Source of the DNA: Botryotinia globosa | Taxonomy: Eukaryota; Ascomycota; Leotiomycetes; Helotiales; Sclerotiniaceae | Length of the DNA stretch: 64,000 nucleotides | Direction of reading: 5' to 3' | Assembly: GCA_014898425.1 (NCBI GenBank) | Contig: RCSZ01000013.1 | Span: 124,001 to 188,000 of the forward strand | Part shown: positions 58,931-64,000 of the stretch, one piece after another | Position numbering within the stretch: the stretch's first letter is position 1 | How the letters are laid out: every line of letters starts with the position of its first letter | Notes under the pieces: model-generated | Seen by the model: the letters and a program-made list of their open reading frames with translations, nothing else | What the model was told of the DNA's origin: nothing | The model's database searches: none | Position numbers and translations under genes: made by a program

Positions 58931-61792
58931 TCATTGATCAATCTCGCTAAGATTTCTCAAGAACTTAATCCTCGCATGAATTCTCTCATCACCATGTTTT
59001 TCCCTAACTCTCTCGTATTCTTTCCCCTTCCTCCTCTCTAAAGCATCATCATCTCTTTGAGTCCAGACTCCTGCTAAATCGCCCGGGACTCCGTGTCCCA
59101 TTTGCAATTGGTTCATGACCGGACTTGCAATATCAAAGTCATAAGTTGATGCCTTCAGAGCTTCGTAGATAATATCTTCGGAATAGCCAAGGGCAATATA
59201 TTTAGCAAGCTCAATATCAACGATGTCCTGTGAATCTGTTTCCGCTTCCGCTTCCACTTCCGACTCTGCGGATGAATCTCGAGATAGGTCAATAATGGGG
59301 CCTGGGGTCCTCTTCCTCCGGACTGGAGTTGGAGATACTGGTGGGGCTTGAGTAACAATGTCTGGGTAATAGAAATCTTGCGTCTCTGGCTCAGCCGTGA
59401 GTTTTTTTGCTGAAGCTTTCCGAATCAATTCTCGTGGTTTCTTCTGCTGAATACGAAGAATTCTTTCTCGAGCTTCACGATCGCTATCATCCTCACTGCT
59501 ACCACCATTATCATTCTCGTTAACTTGGTATTTGAGCGGCGATATATGAAGGGGTGGCTGTGTAGCATTGAAAATATGCTCTGGGGTAGATGGAATCTCT
59601 ACCTCTTTACCTTTACCCTTATCGACCCTAACACGCTTGGCTTTACGCTTGGAATTGATTGCTGAAGAATCGCTAAGGTTGGATAACCCATCGGAGTCAA
59701 TCGCACGCTTCTTGGTTGACGTAGTTGAAAATTGCCTAGAATTTTTCAATGGTGGTAGTTCTATAACTTCATCGTCATCCTCTGCATCCCTTTCGTGATC
59801 AGAGGGCCTCTGAACACTGCGAATAGTTGTATCAACAAGTTGTGAGGCTATCAAAGTCTCATCTTGCGAGGCCGCGAACATAAGGATACTCTGCGGATCA
59901 TTTTCTTCTTCGGTTACGACTCTTTCAAATTCGGATAAAATTTCGTCATAACAGCTCTTCAAGTCTTGCGCAGCCTTAGAACGGTTGGCCATAGGGAAGC
60001 TTAATTTATCAGCTACCTCTTGCCATCGACTTTCAGCGTTTATCTTTTCAAAGCCGCCAAATACTATAACGATTTGCCAAAGTCTGAAGAGGGAAATTTG
60101 TTTTCCACGGATTCTGGGATTAAAGATTGGTTCTTCGTCATCCTCTTCACAGAATTGTTTTAGGGTTAGCGTGAAGTAGTCCTCTTCGGTCGTCAGCGAT
60201 TTCATAAAAGGCCTTTGTTCCAAATCAAATTCCTGCGGTGCTGCCTCTGGTGTCTTTAGTTCTTGGTCGACTTTTGCTTTAGCATTGCGAGAAGGTGTAA
60301 CAGAACTTCGAGCAGTGGCTTTTACCGAGACTTCTTTAGACCGGGGCGTAGAATGCTTCGTTCTTGTGGTTACTTGTGGTGTGCTTAATTTCGAATCACC
60401 TCTTGATTTAACATTGCCAGAGGATCTAGCCAAGCTTTCAATAGCAGTTTCTGGTGAGGGTTTCTTCTGCTTGTAGGTAGAATGATTTTTTCGTGTTGAG
60501 ACTTCAGGTGTCTTTGGTTTTGAACCAACTCTTGATTCTGTGTTATGAGGCGTAGCGGAGCTTCTGGCAGTAGCTTTCACTGAGGTTATCTCCGGCTTTT
60601 TGGTAGAATAATTCGTTCGCTCGACATCTTTGGTACTTTTACCACTTGAGGGATCAGAAACTTGCCGAACCGATGGAAACGATACAGATTTAACAGTTGT
60701 CTCTGTCTTCTTTTTCCTATTTTTCATCTCTCGGGGGCGAAAGTCTTCATGGAAATAGTTTCGCCATTCTTGAGCAGAATGACGCCCATACTGTATATCT
60801 TCATGTAAGTGGAGTTTCGTATAGATTAATAGGTGTCGAGCTTACCTGTTCAGTCCACAACTCCCAAGCCTCAATTTCTTTAGATGAATCTATGTTACAA
60901 GTATCCTCAAATACATCTCGTAGACACTCGTCATCCTCCTTTGTAAAAAGTCCTCCAATCACAACCTTTTCTATCTCTGCCTCGGGGGATGAGGCCCTTG
61001 AAACTATTGGTCGGGGTGGTTGAGGCGGGACTGCTCCACTCGGCAGCGCAGATTGTGCGCGTTCATGAGAAACTCTTGTTGCAAGAGGCTTAGCTAGCCC
61101 CTTTCCAGCAGATGTTTCTTTCCTGCTGGGACATGGTAAATTGTCATCGCGCTTATAATGTAACTTTCCTGCCTCATAATTAGGCAAAAGTTGCCTCTTC
61201 CAACGATCTAGCCAGGATTGATATGTATGATGAGGATACTGCAACAAATATTAATCCAGGTTCCATGTAAATCATCTGAAAATCAGGAAAAGTTTCCATA
61301 CTCGGGCTGCTAATTCAATATATAATTCGTTACCCTTGATAAATCGTCCCAAACGCTCTCCCTCCAAGACCCATTGGGTCAATATTCGATCATCCTCCGC
61401 TGTAAAAGGTGTGCGCGTAGATTTCGTGGGTTGTGCATATGCTTGCTCTGATGCTCGTTCTGATGCACCACATCGATAATCTTCCATGTCTACCAATTTC
61501 CCAGCCTTCGCAGACTCTTCAATAAACTTCCATGAAATAGATCCTGGCGGCGCATCTTTTCGCGCCCCATCTGCGATTATGATCTCGGCATTCTTTTCGA
61601 TTTTTTCGACTTCACCTCCATTTGACTGTCGCAATCATTAACATGCTTCTTTCCCCTCCCTTTCAAAGACACCCTTACTCTAATTATCTCAACCCATGTC
61701 AAGCGCATAGGAACTCGCTGAAGAATAAAGAATTTCATTCCTTCAAAAAGAACCCCTCCGCCCCCAACACCATCATATACAATAGAAGCCAT
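58931..61792 (-). CDS. RAP1: Rap1 telomere-associated protein (BRCT-like, Myb, ARID-like, RCT)
   Basis: The model is complement(join(58931..60790, 60846..61238, 61302..61625, 61679..61792)), 896 residues; all junctions are phase 0. Domains in order: a BRCT-like N-terminus (1-95; FEGMKFFILQRVP, DAPPGSISWKFIEES); a Rap1 Myb domain (about 109-165; RTPFTAEDDRILTQWV to YQSWLDRW); a second Myb-like segment (about 243-297; GLFTKEDDECLRDVF, AQEWRNYF); a Lys/Ser-rich stretch with three degenerate repeats (KATARSSATP...KTPEVSTRKNHST); an ARID-like segment (about 480-568); and a C-terminal RCT-type domain (last ~95 residues) that in relatives binds telomere partners. It is a nuclear protein acting at telomeres. 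It is divergent from SWF1. Confidence 0.92.
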
Positions 61793-62193
61793 GGCTTTGG
61801 CCTTTGCGACTGGAGAGGGATTGTCGGTCGCAAGTCGTTTGAGGAGAGTAAATTTAATCGGAAGGGAAATTGTATTAAAGGAAATGTTTGAAAGAAGCGA
61901 GTGCCCTTATGTGATGTTACCTTAATTATTATTAATACCCTTTAACCTTTGACGCGCTCAGAAAGCCAACACTCCGCGCGCGATCAGCTGACCATCCCTA
62001 CAAATGACATCGGGCTTGGCAAAGATTACGTACGCACCTGGGCAACCTTAGGCTAACAACTTTGAAACTCTTGATGCTCACACACATAAACTGTCATATC
62101 ATGAATTTCTAGACTGTATTGATTAATTTGCTTTCTTACTTTTACACTCTTTTTTTTAGAATAAATATAGAAAATCGTTGATTTTACTCAAAA
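61793..62193. promoter_or_regulatory. Bidirectional promoter of RAP1 and SWF1
   Basis: Only 401 bases separate the two start codons, so both promoters share this stretch. It holds a CGCGCGCGATC patch near 61976 and an A/T-rich zone just before the SWF1 ATG. No specific binding site is claimed. Confidence 0.6.
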
Positions 62194-63697
62194 ATGGGTA
62201 CGGTTCGGAATATTGCAATAGCTGTTCTCATTCTTTCTTTTTTCACATTCGTGGCTTTCTTTGGCAGGCTTCCAGCATTAAGGTATCACCGCTGTTAAAT
62301 CTCCTTATGTTTCACACACTCACAACTTGATAGGAATACACCAATAGGTATTCTACATCGAGTAATATGGGTACACATTCCTCGTGGTTTTAGAGCTGCA
62401 GATGAGAGGTTGTCCAATGGCCGTCTCAGTGCTTCGGTGGGAAGACTGGCTCATACATTATGGAATGATCGTCATCCTGTTGTCATGGTAAGATTGGTTT
62501 TCTTTCAACTCGAGGGCATGAAGTCAAGTGACTCGTGTATCATTCATCGAGAAGCGTATATCTTCAAGTGGTATGGGTCGAACACATAAAACCTACATCG
62601 AAGGATTGGCAATACATGACTTTCTTGCAGTTCGTGGTGCGCTGTTTGTCTCTTATTCGCGGGAGTGAAGAGTCCTTACCATGCTAACTGAGTTTAAGAT
62701 ATTCTTTATTCTTCTACTTTCCGTATCCGAGATTATGTTCTTGCCTTCAGCGTGGTCATTCATGAGCACGTCTCGCAAAGTAAAGGCAATTATTGCTGTG
62801 TCATTACCCTATGTCTTCCTCTATCTCGCTGCTTCTTGTGATCCAGGATATATTACACCTTCGAATCACGTCCATCAAATGAGTATTTATCCTTATGACT
62901 ATACCATTTTTCACCCTGGAAATCCCTGTCGAACATGTCGTCTACTCAAACCTGCCAGATCCAAGCATTGTCATGTTTGTAAACATTGCATCGCAAAATG
63001 CGATCACCATTGTGTCTTCATCAACAATTGCGTTGGTTACAATAACCACCATTGGTTTCTCCTCCTTCTTTTCACGACAGGAAATCTCACCACTTATGCT
63101 GTTTACGTTGGAAACTCTATTCTTTCCACTTTCATTGTCGCCGTATATCCAGACTGGTCTTTTCTAGGATTCGGCTTTACCTGGTCTCGTTACTTCTCAA
63201 TTTGGGGATGGGCACTACAAGAACATACCCGAATTGGTTCCATAACTCTCCTATGTTTCCTCATCACCCCCTTAGTCTATGGACTTTTTTTCTTTCACAT
63301 ATATTTAATTTGGTGCGGCACCACTACCAACGAAAGTCAGAAATGGTCCGACTGGGATATCGAGATGGGCGAGGGATATGTTTTCAAACGCACTCTCTCC
63401 GAAAACAGAGAGAAAAATTTACGAATAGAACCACCGTGGACACATTGGCCAGCAGAAAGTCAACAGATAGTTTTGCGTACAGCCGATGGACAGGATCCTG
63501 TCGGAGCAATTGGAGATGGAGAATGGCAACGGGTATGGAGTTTGAAGGATGTTGAGAACTTATATGATATTGGGTTTTTAGACAACCTAAAAGATGTATT
63601 TATTGGGCGGCAGGGTGTGTATCAAGTGTCAGATAGAGAGGCCGATGTGCCGTTGGAGGAACCGACGGATAGAAGTTCCGAGCCAACCAATGCGTAG
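62194..63697 (+). CDS. SWF1: SWF1-type DHHC palmitoyltransferase
   Basis: The model is join(62194..62282, 62334..62487, 62699..63697), 413 residues. The second intron is long for this genome (211 bases) but has GTAAGA, a GCTAACTG branch site and TTTAAG ends. The protein starts with a signal-anchor-like span (IAIAVLILSFFTFVAFFG). It has further spans (IFFILLLSVSEIMFL, AIIAVSLPYVFLYLA, WFLLLLFTTGNLTTYAV, SITLLCFLITPLVYGLFF). The Cys-rich domain has CRTCRLLKPARSKHCHVC and the catalytic DHHC at about 183-186. Swf1 in yeast attaches palmitate to Cys near the membrane spans of SNAREs and other proteins in the ER. The N-terminal length and the C-terminal tail fit that subfamily. Confidence 0.93.
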
Positions 63698-64000
63698 TGT
63701 ATAATCATGATTCTCAATAATCCATAATGCACATTTGCGGTTTATACATTTATAATTACGGCAAATTACTCTCATACCCTCAGAATGTCATTTGATTAGT
63801 CTCATACTCTAAAAATCATACTTGTTTTACTCTCATGCCCTTTAGATTCTATTATAGAATCTATTCATTATAGAATAGAATCTATTCATTATAGGATAGA
63901 ATCTATTTATTATAGGATAGAATCTATTCATCATAGGATAGATTCTAATCATTCTAAACTAGATTCTACAATGGAGAGAGGGTGGATTCTATAACAGAGG
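63698..64000 (+). repeat. SWF1 3' flank with tandem repeat
   Basis: Four to five copies of a ~22-base unit (TATAGGATAGAATCTATTCAT and variants) lie at about 63845-63960. Each is partly self-complementary (AGAATC...GATTCT). The sequence runs off the right edge. No coding was seen. Confidence 0.75.

Overview
The window looks like nuclear DNA of a filamentous ascomycete (Pezizomycotina). Most genes carry 1-3 short introns (about 45-210 bases, GT/AG, often with a CTAAC-type branch site). The gene content is typical of that group: a Zn2Cys6 regulator, a HET-domain protein, a Kch1-type potassium transporter, an AIM6-like phosphodiesterase and Rap1. Repeats have been driven to extreme A+T with coding Asp changed to Asn and many new stops, the pattern left by repeat-induced point mutation (RIP). 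A Leotiomycete of the Sclerotiniaceae type is my best guess; that is inference, not read directly.

Left arm (1-14.4 kb), ordinary gene space: an amidase-like gene running off the left edge (-), a sulfotransferase-like protein (-), a Zn2Cys6 transcription factor (+), a dienelactone hydrolase (+), a ZNF830/CCDC16-type zinc-finger protein (-) and BYE1 (PHD + TFIIS-central + SPOC, +), the last two divergent. From 14.46 to 15.83 kb is a first AT-rich repeat block that holds an LTR-like sequence. From 16.2 to 18.7 kb is a dead HET gene, followed by a degenerate coding stretch. The Kch1-type gene lies at 23.3-25.6 kb behind an upstream region full of microsatellites.

Middle (26.2-41.3 kb), a large AT-rich repeat graveyard. 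It can still be read as a nested structure. A Tc1/mariner-like element with TA-flanked inverted ends (26912-36182) has its transposase split. A Ty3/gypsy retrotransposon lies in the split. Three 512-515-base inverted-repeat elements with related termini lie inside the nest, one of them within the gypsy pol gene. Minisatellites follow, including about 97 ATT units.

Right arm (41.5-64 kb), genes again: a multi-pass membrane protein (-), two pogo-like MITEs, one hAT-like MITE, an AIM6-like phosphodiesterase (-), a small secreted protein with a 15-base coding minisatellite (-), a 5'-truncated TAP-type hydrolase (+), an unrecognised conserved-looking gene (-), cytosolic lysyl-tRNA synthetase (-), Rap1 with an ARID-like segment (-) and the palmitoyltransferase SWF1 (+), divergent from Rap1.

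No biosynthetic cluster or operon-like grouping is evident. The genes are mostly housekeeping (translation, telomere, transcription elongation, protein lipidation) with an accessory section around the transposon block. I did not find a clearly undescribed system. The most notable observations are the readable transposon nest, the ARID-like segment in Rap1 and the repeat-tailed secreted protein.
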